64,000 nt of DNA from Bradyrhizobium sp. 186 (GCF_023101685.1 NZ_CP082164.1:2852001-2916000), one strand, 5' to 3'. Numbered from the stretch's first letter, positions 1-9,406 are shown. A program made the numbers and translations. Notes: generated from the letters alone by a model not told the origin.

Positions 1-818
1 GGATGGCCGAATCGATTTGGGGCCAATTCGCGTCCAAGAAGCGCGGCAGTGTCTACGTCTGCACAAAGGTTGGGATGCGCCCATCCGACACCTCCGCGGC
101 CATGCGACTCCTGAAGCCGTTAGCGCGCGCCTCTCTTGCGGTGTTTCCCGGAATTCAACCGCGCCTTTCTGGCATGAGGCCAGAGCCATTCAAAGTGCCG
201 TTATCAGCCGAGTTGATCAAGACAAGCATCGACGACAGCTTGAGACGGCTTCGCACGGATTATATTGACGTGCTTGCTCTCCACCGTCCAACCCGCAAAG
301 AAGTGGTCCGTGAAGACATCATTCGGGCGCTTGAGCGCATCGTCCAGGATGGGAAGGCCCGCGCGATTTCGATTGCGGGCAATATCGACGTCGGAATTGA
401 TGGCCTCGATGAATCATTGCCATATCGGCTGCTGCAGATCGCCAATAATCCGCTCGAGCCGAATCTTCAGAGATCAAAGAAGTCTGCGCGGAGTGTGACG
501 TTTGTTACCTATGGATCATTTTCGACCCTCGGTCCGCTTGTCGCGAGCATAGGTGCGAAGAAAGAAATACTGAATGGCCTTTACGAGATGGGGTACCGGG
601 GCGACCTCACCGAGATCGCTGCCGCATTTGTCGTGGATTATGCGCTGGCAACGAATTCGGCGGGAGTCACACTGTTTTCGATGTTTCGGAAAGACCATCT
701 TGGGTTCAACCTGCGCCGGTTAACGCGACTTCCGGCGCTTCATCAGCTGAATCGCATTTCCGTCGAAATCTCGAACGAACTGCGGCAAAACCGACCGGAT
801 GATCGGCGCCTCGAATAG
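1..818 (+). CDS. Aldo/keto reductase, 5' partial
   Basis: C-terminal 271 residues of an aldo/keto reductase, an NAD(P)H-dependent TIM-barrel oxidoreductase. The visible part opens with the strand carrying the catalytic Lys (VCTKVGM, near residue 22), followed by the family pattern SLRRLRTDYIDVLALHRP near residues 80-97 with the conserved His. The usual N-terminal Asp/Tyr part of the active site is missing because the gene starts left of the window; the Met at base 3 is probably internal. Substrate cannot be told. It points toward glmS, which follows after about 375 bases, so co-transcription is uncertain. Confidence 0.75.
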   Translation, partial: MAESIWGQFASKKRGSVYVCTKVGMRPSDTSAAMRLLKPLARASLAVFPGIQPRLSGMRPEPFKVPLSAELIKTSIDDSLRRLRTDYIDVLALHRPTRKEVVREDIIRALERIVQDGKARAISIAGNIDVGIDGLDESLPYRLLQIANNPLEPNLQRSKKSARSVTFVTYGSFSTLGPLVASIGAKKEILNGLYEMGYRGDLTEIAAAFVVDYALATNSAGVTLFSMFRKDHLGFNLRRLTRLPALHQLNRISVEISNELRQNRPDDRRLE

Positions 819-1193
819 TCGGCGCGTGGATAGATGCTGATCGGCGGCGGCTCGGACGGCGTGTGCCGTCCGAACTGGCTCACAAGCGTGCCGGTGGAGC
901 GGCCAGGTGCAGCGCGTGAATATGGGCATGAGGTCTACTCCGTCATGATCATACAATCAGCGGCTGCGTGTGCTAGAATTGGCAGCCCCACGATACTGTC
1001 CGTCACTGTTGTCAACGATGTTCGACAAGCGCGCGGGCGGCCGAGAGAAAGTTGGCCTTGAGGGGCAGGCTGAAGCATGCCCGTCAGGGCAGGGCAAGGG
1101 TCAGCGCGTCGCGCGCTGTCGTCGAGTTAGGGAAGTTGCCCGCAATTGCGGTTGCGCTTCGTGTGGCCGTTGGTAGATGCTCGGAGACAGACC
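819..1193. other. Intergenic stretch upstream of glmS
   Basis: No convincing gene on either strand. I looked for a nod box or a sigma-54 -24/-12 element that would mark the following gene as nodM and saw neither. Short overlapping reading frames here have no recognisable content. Confidence 0.5.
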
Positions 1194-3014
1194 ATGTGCG
1201 GAATTGTTGGTGTCGTCGGGCGGGGCCCAGCCTCTGCTCCCCTTTTGGATGCGCTGAGGCGGCTTGAATATCGCGGATATGACTCCGCGGGCATTGCGAC
1301 TCTCGAGGCCGGTTCGTTGACTCGGCGTCGTGCTGTCGGAAAGCTCGCTAACCTCAAGAGTCGGCTCGACTCGGAGCCGCTTTCCGGACGCATTGGTATC
1401 GGTCACACGCGCTGGGCGACGCACGGCCGGCCCGACGAGAACAATGCGCATCCTCACATGGTTGGCGGTGTCGCGCTTGTGCACAATGGAATCATCGAAA
1501 ATCATCGAGAATTGCGCAATGAGCTCAAAGCGGCTGGTGCACACTTCACGAGCGAAACAGATTCTGAGGTGGTCGCGCATCTCGTTAGCCGCGAGCGGAA
1601 GAACGGATGCGAACCGGTCGCTGCGGTGCGTAAGGTGCTCCCGCGCTTGAACGGAACGTTCGCGCTCGCGTTCCTGTTCGAAGGGCACGAGAATCTCCTG
1701 ATCGGTGCCCGAAAGGGCTCACCCCTTGCCGTCGGTTACGGGCGGGGCGAAATGTTCCTGGGCTCGGACGCGATCTCGCTTGCGCCTCTGACGGACGTTG
1801 TCGCTTACCTGGAGGACGGCGATCTCGCCGTCCTTACGCGAGAGCAAATCGAGTTTCTCGACGTGAACGGCGAGCGTCTGCACCGTGCGTCGGCCAAAAT
1901 CGCTTTCTCGGCTCTGGCAGTTCACAAGGGCGAGCATCGTCACTTCATGGCCAAGGAGATTCACGAACAGCCGAAGGTGGTCGGGCAGACGCTTGCACAA
2001 TATATCGATCGCAACCGTACAATCCGGCTGCCGAGCGTGGATGTAGACTTCGGGACGATTGATCGCGTCTCGATCGTGGCCTGCGGCACAGCGTTCTACG
2101 CCGGTCTGATCGCGAAGTACTGGTTTGAGCGGTACGCCAAGCTTCCGGTCGAGATCGATATTGCATCGGAGTTCCGCTATCGCGACGTTCCGTTTGGCGC
2201 GGGCAATCTGGCGATTTTTGTGTCGCAGTCTGGCGAAACGGCCGACACGCTCGCCTCGTTGGAATTCGCCAAGACCCATGGTCAGCGTGTTCTCTCTGTC
2301 GTCAACGTGCAAACCTCGACGATGGCGCGTGCTAGCAATATCGTATTGCCCACGTTGGCGGGCCCGGAAATAGGGGTGGCATCAACAAAGGCGTTCACCT
2401 GTCAGCTGGCGACGTTGATCTGCATTGCAATCGCGGCCGGCCGCAGTCGCGGCGTGCTCTCGGCCGAAGACGAGAGCTCACTCGTCCGAGGCCTTGCCGA
2501 GATTCCAAGCTATATGGCCCGCGCGCTCGAGCTGGAGCCGAAGGTCCATGAGCTCGCGCGCAAGATCTCCACGGCCAGCGACGCTCTGTTCATAGGTCGG
2601 GGCACCAATTATCCGCTGGCACTGGAAGGAGCACTCAAGCTCAAGGAGGTAACCTACATTCACGCAGAGGGCTACGCGGCCGGTGAGCTTAAACATGGAC
2701 CGATCGCGCTGATCGACAAGAACCTGCCAGTCATCGTGATAGCGCCGAGCGACAGGACATTTGAGAAGGCCATGTCGAACACGCAGGAGGTGATCGCTCG
2801 TGGAGGGCCCATTATCCTGTTAACCGACCAGAAAGGTGCTTCACTCGCCGCATCCAGTGCTTGCTCGGTGCTGGAGTTGCCGGATATGCCGCAGAGCGTG
2901 GCGCCGCTGGCTCTTGCGGTGCCGCTACAGCTCCTGGCCTATCACAGCGCGGCAATTCTGGGGACTGACGTAGACCAGCCGCGCAATCTCGCTAAATCCG
3001 TGACCGTCGAATAG
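1194..3014 (+). CDS. glmS: Glutamine--fructose-6-phosphate aminotransferase (GlmS, possibly NodM)
   Basis: Makes glucosamine-6-phosphate from fructose-6-phosphate and glutamine, the first step to UDP-GlcNAc for peptidoglycan, LPS and, in rhizobia, Nod factor backbones. The protein is 606 aa, full length for the family. The start at 1194 gives MCGIVGVVG with the N-terminal nucleophile Cys2; an upstream in-frame start would bury that Cys, so 1194 is chosen. The class-II glutaminase domain spans about 1-230 (HTRWATHG, HNGIIENH), followed by two SIS domains (CGTAFYAGL, SQSGETADTL, STKAFTCQ, then GRGTNYPLALEGALKLKE) and the usual SVTVE C-terminus. Beside a tRNA scar it could be the accessory copy (nodM) rather than the housekeeping gene; no nod box was seen. 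Confidence 0.93.
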   Translation: MCGIVGVVGRGPASAPLLDALRRLEYRGYDSAGIATLEAGSLTRRRAVGKLANLKSRLDSEPLSGRIGIGHTRWATHGRPDENNAHPHMVGGVALVHNGIIENHRELRNELKAAGAHFTSETDSEVVAHLVSRERKNGCEPVAAVRKVLPRLNGTFALAFLFEGHENLLIGARKGSPLAVGYGRGEMFLGSDAISLAPLTDVVAYLEDGDLAVLTREQIEFLDVNGERLHRASAKIAFSALAVHKGEHRHFMAKEIHEQPKVVGQTLAQYIDRNRTIRLPSVDVDFGTIDRVSIVACGTAFYAGLIAKYWFERYAKLPVEIDIASEFRYRDVPFGAGNLAIFVSQSGETADTLASLEFAKTHGQRVLSVVNVQTSTMARASNIVLPTLAGPEIGVASTKAFTCQLATLICIAIAAGRSRGVLSAEDESSLVRGLAEIPSYMARALELEPKVHELARKISTASDALFIGRGTNYPLALEGALKLKEVTYIHAEGYAAGELKHGPIALIDKNLPVIVIAPSDRTFEKAMSNTQEVIARGGPIILLTDQKGASLAASSACSVLELPDMPQSVAPLALAVPLQLLAYHSAAILGTDVDQPRNLAKSVTVE

Positions 3015-3677
3015 TCCGTCCGGCTGCGCCGCTTCCGCAGGGCTTCCGCTTCAGAAAGAGGTGCTGTCCGAATTAGGATGCCGGTCTGACAGACTAGAAC
3101 GCTCCGAAGTAGGTGCCTCTTTCGAGCAATCATCATTCTCACCCGGTCGGCGTAGAATCTGACGGCCTTCGGGCCCAGGCTCAGGCACCGGAGCCCGCAG
3201 AGTAGGCGGCCTCGCCATTTTGTAAGCGCGTTGGCGGGGCCGCTGCTGCCCGGCGAGCGGTAGCCTCGACTCAGCATACGCAACCAATTCGATCAGTTCG
3301 TGTGCGTCGAGCGATCGCCCTCGTTTGGCTTTCCTACCGAATCGAAGCGTTTCGCGCAGCTCTGGCCTACTGAACGCTTTCCATGGTGACGGGGATGCCA
3401 TGGACCGCGGCAGCGTCGAGTAGTATTCGCACGGATGAACGAGAAATCGAATCGCAAGGAGGCGGCCAGCGCCTGTGCGGCTCGCTTCCATCTGATTGAT
3501 CGATCTCGCGGGTCAGGTTCCTCGGAAACTCATCCACATCAGGGCCGCGAAGTCAGCCCGATCAGGGGAGTAGCCCTTTCGGGTATTGGAACACTTTCCC
3601 GCTTCGAGATAGCCTCGGACCGAACCAATCCAGTCGACAAGCTCGTTTGGCATCCTAGGTTCGCTTCGCGAGGGATC
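3015..3677. other. Region without a convincing gene
   Basis: Several short overlapping frames on both strands, none with a recognisable domain or good ribosome-binding site. A 146-residue minus-strand frame (3051-3491) has low-complexity Arg/Pro-rich ends and is probably not coding. Confidence 0.4.
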
Positions 3678-3878
3678 ATGCCCGTCTTGACAAGAACGGC
3701 CGGCGCAGACATTCGACGCGGCGATATGGTTAAAATCGTCAAAGGGAAGCTGGTCCCGGCCCTCCTTTACGAGCAATATGAGGGTGGCGCCGCCGAAGAC
3801 ATTCCCGAGGGAACTCGTGCCTATTGCCTCAAAGACAGAGTCTGGCGATCGATGCCGCCGGGCTTCCGTCCCTCCTAG
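3678..3878 (+). CDS. Small hypothetical protein (66 aa)
   Basis: Short frame beginning MPVLTRTAGADIRRGDMVK. It has regular alternation of hydrophobic and charged residues and a sensible codon pattern, and ends RVWRSMPPGFRPS. A weak purine stretch (GCGAGGG) lies just upstream. The frame stays open upstream to 3435, but that part looks unlike protein. No domain recognised, and it could be noncoding. It lies about 330 bases left of the tRNA fragment, inside the putative island end. Confidence 0.3.
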   Translation: MPVLTRTAGADIRRGDMVKIVKGKLVPALLYEQYEGGAAEDIPEGTRAYCLKDRVWRSMPPGFRPS

Positions 3879-4209
3879 AGCCCATCAAAAGCGCTTATCG
3901 GACGCCAGCAAATGCGCGCAAATGATGCGAAGACGTTTGACGGAAGCGGAGCGCCCGCATGTGGCCAGTCAACAATGGTTCGGAGCTCCTGCTGTCGTTC
4001 TGCGTCGTGTCCTAATTCACAGAACCTTTGCCTGGGCTGTTCATCTTCGGAACACGAATAAGGGCGCGAAACAGCAATCGCTGGAAGCTGGAGCGATGCC
4101 AAACTATGCGAGAAGCCCCTCTACAAACAATGAGCTTCTCGAGTTGTCGTCGTAGCGCGGCGTACGTTTAGAAGCCGTAGAGAAGGGGGATAGTCGGGAT
4201 AGTCTTGAA
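3879..4209. other. Intergenic stretch before the tRNA fragment
   Basis: Nothing recognisable on either strand. In particular, no 5' half of a tRNA-Lys gene is present just before 4210. Confidence 0.5.
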
Positions 4210-4253
4210 CTCTTAATCAGCGGGTCCCAGGTTCGAGCCCTGGTGCGCCCACC
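4210..4253 (+). other. 3' half of tRNA-Lys(CUU): likely att scar
   Basis: The bases read as the 3' part of a tRNA: anticodon loop CTCTTAA (anticodon CTT at 4212-4214), 3' strand of the anticodon stem TCAGC, a T-arm with paired CCAGG/CCTGG around TTCGAGC, acceptor strand TGCGCCC, discriminator A and CC. The D-arm, the 5' acceptor strand and the 5' anticodon strand are absent upstream. A tRNA 3' half with no 5' half is the usual product of tyrosine-recombinase integration into a tRNA gene, so this is probably the far attachment site of an integrated element. Confidence 0.75.
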
Positions 4254-4451
4254 GGGCAAAATCAATCACTTACAACGATTTTGCATCGATGGCCCCTCTG
4301 ACAAATGACGATGATGGGCGTCGACCATGCCATCCTCGGCAGAGTGTGCCACAAAGGTTGGAATATCCGCCGCAGATATTGGAAGGACTACGCCGCGCCT
4401 TCGCAAACATCGCTGGCCACGAGCACAGACCCGATGCCGCTGGCGTCGGCC

Positions 4452-5303
4452 TTATGCCGAAGGCTCGAATTGCGGTTGCCACCGCAGCAGGTAGGATTGA
4501 AGCGAGCGGACGGCGACCGCCAGCAAAATCCCGACGAACATCATGACGAAGATGGAGACCATCATCTCACTCGCGTTGGCGCGCGCCTCGGCTTCGATGA
4601 TGAGCTTGCCGAGCCCGCGTTCGGCGCCGATGAACTCACCGACGATGACGCCGATCAGCGCAAAAGACACCGCCGGCAGGAGCGAAGCGAATACCCAGGC
4701 GAGCGCAGAGGGGATCACGACGGTGCGCAGCACGGTGAACTCGCTGGCGCCCAGCAGACGGGCGGCGGCGATCTGGTCGCGATCAACCGCGCGCGTTCCC
4801 TCGAACGTGTTGAAGAACACCACGAAGAACACGACCAGCCAAGCGGTCGCGATTTTCGAGAGATCGCCGAGGCCGAAGATCAGGATGACGAGCGGCACCA
4901 GCGCAATGCGCGGGATCGAGTTGAGCGCCACGATGTAGGGGCCGAATACGCGGGCAAGGAAATCGGAGCGGCCGAGGATCAGGCCGGCCGCAATTCCGCT
5001 CGCTGATCCGAACAAAAATCCCCACCAGGTGTTCTTCAGCGTCACCAGCGTGGCAATCCATAGGTTATTGTCATTGCCCTTGATGCAGGCGGCAAAGCCG
5101 CCGGCGTCGGCAAAGCAGCCAAGCCGCAGGAAGCTCTGCCAGATCAGCGATGGCTTGGCGACGAAATAGGGATCGAGGATCTTTGGCACATAAGCCTTCG
5201 GCAGCAGCGCCTTGCTCCATTCAAAGCCCCACTGCCAGATGACGAGAACAAAAACGAGAATGGCCAGTTGCCAGAACAGGATGACGGTGCGGCTTTTGGG
5301 CAT
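4452..5303 (-). CDS. ABC transporter permease, NitT/TauT (SsuC-like) family
   Basis: Inner-membrane permease of 283 aa with about six hydrophobic segments and the BPD-transport EAA loop (near VDRDQIAAARLLGASEFTVLRTVVIP, given here only in part: AARLLGASEFTVLRTV) that docks the ATPase. The N-terminal segment LAILVFVLVIWQW is the first membrane helix. It is the last gene of a minus-strand operon; its start lies two bases after the stop of the ATPase gene. A 50-residue extra loop after residue 40 is seen in the aromatic/taurine-type permeases of this family. Substrate is not evident; the neighbouring CoA transferase and lyase suggest an organic acid. Confidence 0.9.
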   Translation of the reverse strand: MPKSRTVILFWQLAILVFVLVIWQWGFEWSKALLPKAYVPKILDPYFVAKPSLIWQSFLRLGCFADAGGFAACIKGNDNNLWIATLVTLKNTWWGFLFGSASGIAAGLILGRSDFLARVFGPYIVALNSIPRIALVPLVILIFGLGDLSKIATAWLVVFFVVFFNTFEGTRAVDRDQIAAARLLGASEFTVLRTVVIPSALAWVFASLLPAVSFALIGVIVGEFIGAERGLGKLIIEAEARANASEMMVSIFVMMFVGILLAVAVRSLQSYLLRWQPQFEPSA

Positions 5304-5305
5304 GG

Positions 5306-6154
5306 TCAGTCAGCCCTGGTGCGGCGGAATTCTTCGCCGAGGGAATGCCAGATGTGGGAATAGAGGCGGCCGAATTCGGCAGTCTCGCGCACGGCCACCG
5401 GATCGCGCGGTCGCGGGATCGCGACGTCAAAATCTTCCTTGAGCCGCCCGGGCCGGGCCGAGAGCAGGATGATGCGGCTCGCAAGCGTCAATGCTTCGCC
5501 GAGATCGTGCGTCACGAACAACACGGTCTGCCGCTCGCGCTCCCAGATCTCCAGCAGCGTCTTGTGCATCTCGAGCTTGGTGTGGGTGTCGAGCGCGCCG
5601 AAGGGTTCGTCCATCAGCAGGATTTCGGGCTCCAGGATCAGCGTGCGCATCAAGGCGACGCGCTGGCGCATGCCGCCGGACAGCATGCGCGGAAAGCTCT
5701 GCGCAAACCCGGCGAGCCCGGCCTTCTCGACGGCCAAAGCGACGCGCCGGGCGCGCTCGATCTTCGGCAGCCCGGCGATCTCCAGCCCATAGCCGATGTT
5801 CTGCTCCACGGTGCGCCAGGGAAACAGCGTGTCGCGCTGAAAGACATAGCCCACCATGGGGTTGACCTTGCCGGTCTCGACGGTGTCGTCATCGATCAGG
5901 ATGCGTCCGCCCGAACGCGGCAGCAGCCCCGCGACCATGTTGAGGATGGTGCTCTTGCCGCAACCGGATGGCCCGAGCAGCGCGACGAATTCGCCCTGCT
6001 TGACCTCGAAGGACACATCATCGACCGCCACGAACTCGCGGCCGGACGCGCTGAAGCGTTTGGCGAGACCTTTCACGGCGATGCGCGTGCGCGTCGCCGC
6101 CCTGTCGTTGTCGTCTCTCTCGCGCGCGAGGCCCGGGCAGGGTGCGGCCATCAT
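5306..6154 (-). CDS. ABC transporter ATP-binding protein, NitT/TauT (SsuB-like) family
   Basis: Cytoplasmic ATPase that powers the adjacent permease. It has 282 aa with Walker A GPSGCGKST near residues 59-67, Q-loop FQRDTLFPW, signature LSGGMRQRV, Walker B LLMDEPFGALD and the switch His in VTHDLGEA. The sequence FQRDTLFPWRTV is typical of the nitrate/sulfonate/taurine branch. Its start overlaps the stop of the binding-protein gene by four bases (ATGA), indicating translational coupling. About 25 residues before IAVKGLAKRF are poorly conserved, so a later start is possible. Confidence 0.92.
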   Translation of the reverse strand: MMAAPCPGLARERDDNDRAATRTRIAVKGLAKRFSASGREFVAVDDVSFEVKQGEFVALLGPSGCGKSTILNMVAGLLPRSGGRILIDDDTVETGKVNPMVGYVFQRDTLFPWRTVEQNIGYGLEIAGLPKIERARRVALAVEKAGLAGFAQSFPRMLSGGMRQRVALMRTLILEPEILLMDEPFGALDTHTKLEMHKTLLEIWERERQTVLFVTHDLGEALTLASRIILLSARPGRLKEDFDVAIPRPRDPVAVRETAEFGRLYSHIWHSLGEEFRRTRAD

Positions 6155-7197
6155 TTGTATTTCGCCCTGGCGGCCTGCAGGAAGCTCATGTCGACGACAT
6201 CCTCGTATCGGGTTTCGGGAATGTCGGTGCCCTTGCGGTACCAGGGCTTCGCACCGCGTTCGAACGAGGACTTGTCGATGACGCCGTCATAGGCCCAGGT
6301 CGACTTGTCGAAACCGAGCTCGGCGCTGACCGCATCCGGGTCGATGCCGGAGAAATATTTCGGCGTGACCAGCGCCTGCACCTCCGCGAGCGGCGTCGTC
6401 TTCACGAAGGCCATCGCACGGTAGATCGCGTTCACGTAGGCCTGCACCATCGCCTTGTCCTGCTCGACCGTGTCCTGAAGCGCGTAGATCACGAGCACGG
6501 GCAGCGTGCCGCCGAAATCATTCTCGAACACGCCGGACTTGGACGTGTCGTAGATCGTCTTGCCAAACCCCTTCTTCTCGACTTCGACGATCCAGCTCGG
6601 CGGCGCCATGATGGCGTCGAACTGCTTGGTCTGGAGCGAGGGGAACATCGTGTTGGGCCCGCCGCCGGCGACCCAGTTCACCTTGCCGCCGAGCCCGCGC
6701 ACCTCGAATACATAGGTGCCGAACACCCAGGTGCCCGAGCCTATGGCGGTGGCGGCGACGATCGGCTTGGCACCGTCTCCTCGCTTGTAGTCCGCGAGCT
6801 TCTCGACCGTGGTGACGCCGCTCTCGTAGAGGTCCTGCCGGACCATGATGTTGGCGTAGGAACACACCATCTCGGTGGCGAGCAGAATCTTGCAGGGCTT
6901 GCCGCGCGCGCCGAGCTGGAGCGGATGGCTGGCGTCGCCATGCGCGAACAGTGCCTGTCCCGCCGCCAGCGTCTGGCGGCCGAACGTGCCCGCATTGCCG
7001 GTGATGAGCTTCGGATCGAGTCCTTCGTCCCTAAAGTACCCCTTCAGCTCCGCGATCATGCCGATGGCGTAGACCGGTGACACCGGTCCGAACGCAAGCG
7101 AGACCTGCTTGCCCTCCGCGTGCAATCGTCCTGGCAGCAGCGATGCGCCGGCCAATGCGGAGCCCGCGATCAGCACCTGGCGCCTGGTGATACTCAT
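6151..7197 (-). CDS. ABC transporter periplasmic substrate-binding protein (SsuA/TauA-like)
   Basis: Secreted binding protein of 348 aa for the permease/ATPase pair. The start at 7197 (MSITRRQVLIAG) follows a strong GGGAGGAG ribosome site; an upstream in-frame ATG at 7230 would lack it. The N-terminus carries a twin-arginine-like TRRQVL followed by a hydrophobic stretch and an AXA-type cleavage site before EGKQVSLAF. The body shows the family pattern (VYAIGMIAELKGYFRDEGLD, GNAGTFGRQTLAAGQALFAHGD). First transport gene of the operon, after the CoA transferase gene. Confidence 0.88.
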   Translation of the reverse strand: MSITRRQVLIAGSALAGASLLPGRLHAEGKQVSLAFGPVSPVYAIGMIAELKGYFRDEGLDPKLITGNAGTFGRQTLAAGQALFAHGDASHPLQLGARGKPCKILLATEMVCSYANIMVRQDLYESGVTTVEKLADYKRGDGAKPIVAATAIGSGTWVFGTYVFEVRGLGGKVNWVAGGGPNTMFPSLQTKQFDAIMAPPSWIVEVEKKGFGKTIYDTSKSGVFENDFGGTLPVLVIYALQDTVEQDKAMVQAYVNAIYRAMAFVKTTPLAEVQALVTPKYFSGIDPDAVSAELGFDKSTWAYDGVIDKSSFERGAKPWYRKGTDIPETRYEDVVDMSFLQAARAKYK

Positions 7198-7233
7198 GTG
7201 CTCCTCCCGTTGTTCTGTTCTGATCGCCAATCG

Positions 7234-8448
7234 TCAGGATGGCGCGAGCCGGATTGTCCCTGCTTTTCGCAGCGTTTCGATCTCATCCGGGGAAATGCCG
7301 ATCTCGCTCAGAATCTCGTCAGTGTGCTCGCCGATCTGCGGCGGATCGTAGCGGTTGGGCAGGCGCCGGCCGTCCATGGAGATCGGCAACAGCGGCGTCT
7401 TTGCCTCGCGGCCATCAGGCAGGCGAATGTCGATCAGCCCACCCGACTGGTTGAGATGCGGATCATCGAAGAGATCGCCGGGCTTGTTCACCGGCGCGTA
7501 GGGAAGATCGAGCTGCTCCAGACGCGCGGCGAGATCGGCCTTGGTCCATTGCTTGAAGATCGTCGCGATTTCGGGGATCAGCCAACTGCGATGGTCGACG
7601 CGGTCGTTGCTCGTCGCAAGGCGCGGATCCCGAAGCCAGGTTTCGCGATCGAAGGCGCGGCAGAACGCCTCCCATTGCTCTTCACCGACAATGGTGACGA
7701 ACAGCTTTGAGCCGTCCTTGGTGTCGAAGAGGTCGTAGACAGGCCAGGGGCTGTCCTTAATCGAGTAGGGGATTGAGGGCTGGCCGCTGACCACCTCGCA
7801 CATCATGGCCTGCGCCATCAGGAACACGTTGTTCTCGTAAAGCGCGCTCTGGATGTAGCGACCTCGGCCGGTGCGCTGCCGCTCGGCCAGCGCAGCCTGG
7901 ATCGCGATCACGCCGAACATGCCGCCCATGACATCGTTGACCGAGGCGCCAGCGCGCATCGGGCGGTCGGGCAAGCCGGTCATGTAGGCGAGGCCGCCCA
8001 TCATCTGCACGACCTCGTCGAGCGCGAGGCGATTCTCGTAAGGGCCGGGCAGGTAGCCCTTCAGCGAGCAATAGATCAGGCGTGGCGCAAAGGCAGCGAC
8101 GGTCTCGTAGTCGAGGCCGATCCGCTTCAACAGGCCCGGCCGAAAATTCTCGATCAGGACGTCGCTGTTCTCGATCAGCCTGCGCGCGATGTTCTGGCCT
8201 TCCGCGGTCGACGTATCCAGCGCGATGCTGCGCTTGTTGCGGCTGTAGGTGGCGAAGAAGCCGGCGGCGGGCCCCTTGAAATAGCGGGTGCGGTCGCCCT
8301 TGGGCGGCTCGACCTTGATCACTTCGGCGCCGAGATCGGCGAGGATCAGCCCGCAGCTCGGCCCCATCACCATCTGGCTGAACTCGATGACACGAACGCC
8401 GGCCAGCGGACGAAGCTCCGACGCCGTCTCGCGCGCAGCCGCCGTCAT
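7234..8448 (-). CDS. CaiB/BaiF-family (class III) CoA transferase
   Basis: Moves CoA from an acyl-CoA donor to a carboxylic acid through an aspartyl-CoA intermediate. The 404-residue protein is full length and has the N-terminal Rossmann pattern LAGVRVIEFSQMVMGPSCG, the motif DVLIENFRPG and a presumed catalytic Asp near residue 144 (LALDEVVQMMGG). Its start overlaps the stop of the lyase gene by four bases. Paired with an HMG-CoA-lyase-like enzyme, it would activate a hydroxylated dicarboxylic or branched acid for cleavage; the actual acid is unknown. Confidence 0.9.
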   Translation of the reverse strand: MTAAARETASELRPLAGVRVIEFSQMVMGPSCGLILADLGAEVIKVEPPKGDRTRYFKGPAAGFFATYSRNKRSIALDTSTAEGQNIARRLIENSDVLIENFRPGLLKRIGLDYETVAAFAPRLIYCSLKGYLPGPYENRLALDEVVQMMGGLAYMTGLPDRPMRAGASVNDVMGGMFGVIAIQAALAERQRTGRGRYIQSALYENNVFLMAQAMMCEVVSGQPSIPYSIKDSPWPVYDLFDTKDGSKLFVTIVGEEQWEAFCRAFDRETWLRDPRLATSNDRVDHRSWLIPEIATIFKQWTKADLAARLEQLDLPYAPVNKPGDLFDDPHLNQSGGLIDIRLPDGREAKTPLLPISMDGRRLPNRYDPPQIGEHTDEILSEIGISPDEIETLRKAGTIRLAPS

Positions 8449-9380
8449 GCCGTCCTCCGCAGGACCTTGGGAATGCCGGCCTCGTGCAGATGCCCCGTCA
8501 GATGTTTTGCTGGGATGTGGCGGGCGAGAATCTCGCGCGTTTGCATCAGGCGATCGAGGTCGATGCCGGTGGAAAGGCCCATCCGCTCCAGCATGAACAC
8601 GAGATCCTCGGTGACGATGTTGCCGCGCGCACCCGGGGCAAAGGGGCAGCCACCCAGCCCGGACACCGCGGCATCGAAACGGCGGATCCCCGCCTCGAGG
8701 CCGGCGACCGCATTGGCGAGGCCGGCGCCGAGCGTGTCATGCAGATGCAGCCGCAGCGTCATCTGCGATCCGACCTCACGCCGCACCGCTTGCACGATCT
8801 GGCCGATCAGTCTTGGGGTTGCATAGCCGACGGTGTCGGCAAGCCCGATCTCGTCGGCGCGGGCTTCGGCAAAGGCGCGCGCAACCCGGCACACGGCCGC
8901 TTCGCTGACCTCGCCCTCCATCGAGCAGCCGAAGGAGGTGGAGATTGCGCCCATCAGTTGCGGCCGCTGGTCCACTGGACGAGCGTCGATCGCGGCGCGA
9001 ACCGCGCGAAACGCGTCGATCTGCTCTTCGACCGAGCGGCGCACATTGGCGCGGTTGTGCGTCTCACTTGCCGAGATGACGAAATAGACGGCTTTGACAC
9101 CGGCGGCGATGGCGCGCTCGGCGCCCTTCGGATTCGGCACAAGCGCGCCGATCGTCACCGTCTTGTGTTCGAGCGCATGCGCCATCACCGCGTCGACGTC
9201 GGCGAATTGCGGCACGACCTTTGGCGGCACGAAGGATCCGGCGTCGATCTCGCGCACGCCGGCGGCGACGATCGTGTCGATCAGCGCGCATTTGGCTTCG
9301 GTGGGAACGAAGATATCCAGGTTCTGCAGGCCATCGCGGGGGGCGGCCTCGCAAATATGGACATCCGGCGCGCGTGCCAT
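8445..9380 (-). CDS. Hydroxymethylglutaryl-CoA lyase-like enzyme
   Basis: DRE-TIM metallolyase of 311 aa. It carries the catalytic RDGLQN (Arg15, Asp16), SFVPPK, the metal-binding HLHDTLG, and the HMGL signature GLGGCPFAPGARGN with the catalytic Cys and NIVTED. The family cleaves 3-hydroxy-3-methylglutaryl-CoA to acetyl-CoA and acetoacetate; related members cleave citramalyl-CoA or other 3-hydroxy-3-methyl acyl-CoAs. First gene of the minus-strand operon, divergent from the GntR regulator with 90 bases between them. Confidence 0.88.
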   Translation of the reverse strand: MARAPDVHICEAAPRDGLQNLDIFVPTEAKCALIDTIVAAGVREIDAGSFVPPKVVPQFADVDAVMAHALEHKTVTIGALVPNPKGAERAIAAGVKAVYFVISASETHNRANVRRSVEEQIDAFRAVRAAIDARPVDQRPQLMGAISTSFGCSMEGEVSEAAVCRVARAFAEARADEIGLADTVGYATPRLIGQIVQAVRREVGSQMTLRLHLHDTLGAGLANAVAGLEAGIRRFDAAVSGLGGCPFAPGARGNIVTEDLVFMLERMGLSTGIDLDRLMQTREILARHIPAKHLTGHLHEAGIPKVLRRTA

Positions 9381-9406
9381 CGGAGCTCTCCCCTACTCGA
9401 TTGTAT

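Noticed and set aside
819..1193. nod box upstream of glmS
   Set aside because: No match to the conserved ATC-N9-GAT type pattern was recognised.
3051..3491. 146-residue minus-strand frame after glmS
   Set aside because: Low-complexity ends, no ribosome site and no recognisable motif, although a central part (SLDAHELIELVAYAESRLPL) is mildly protein-like.
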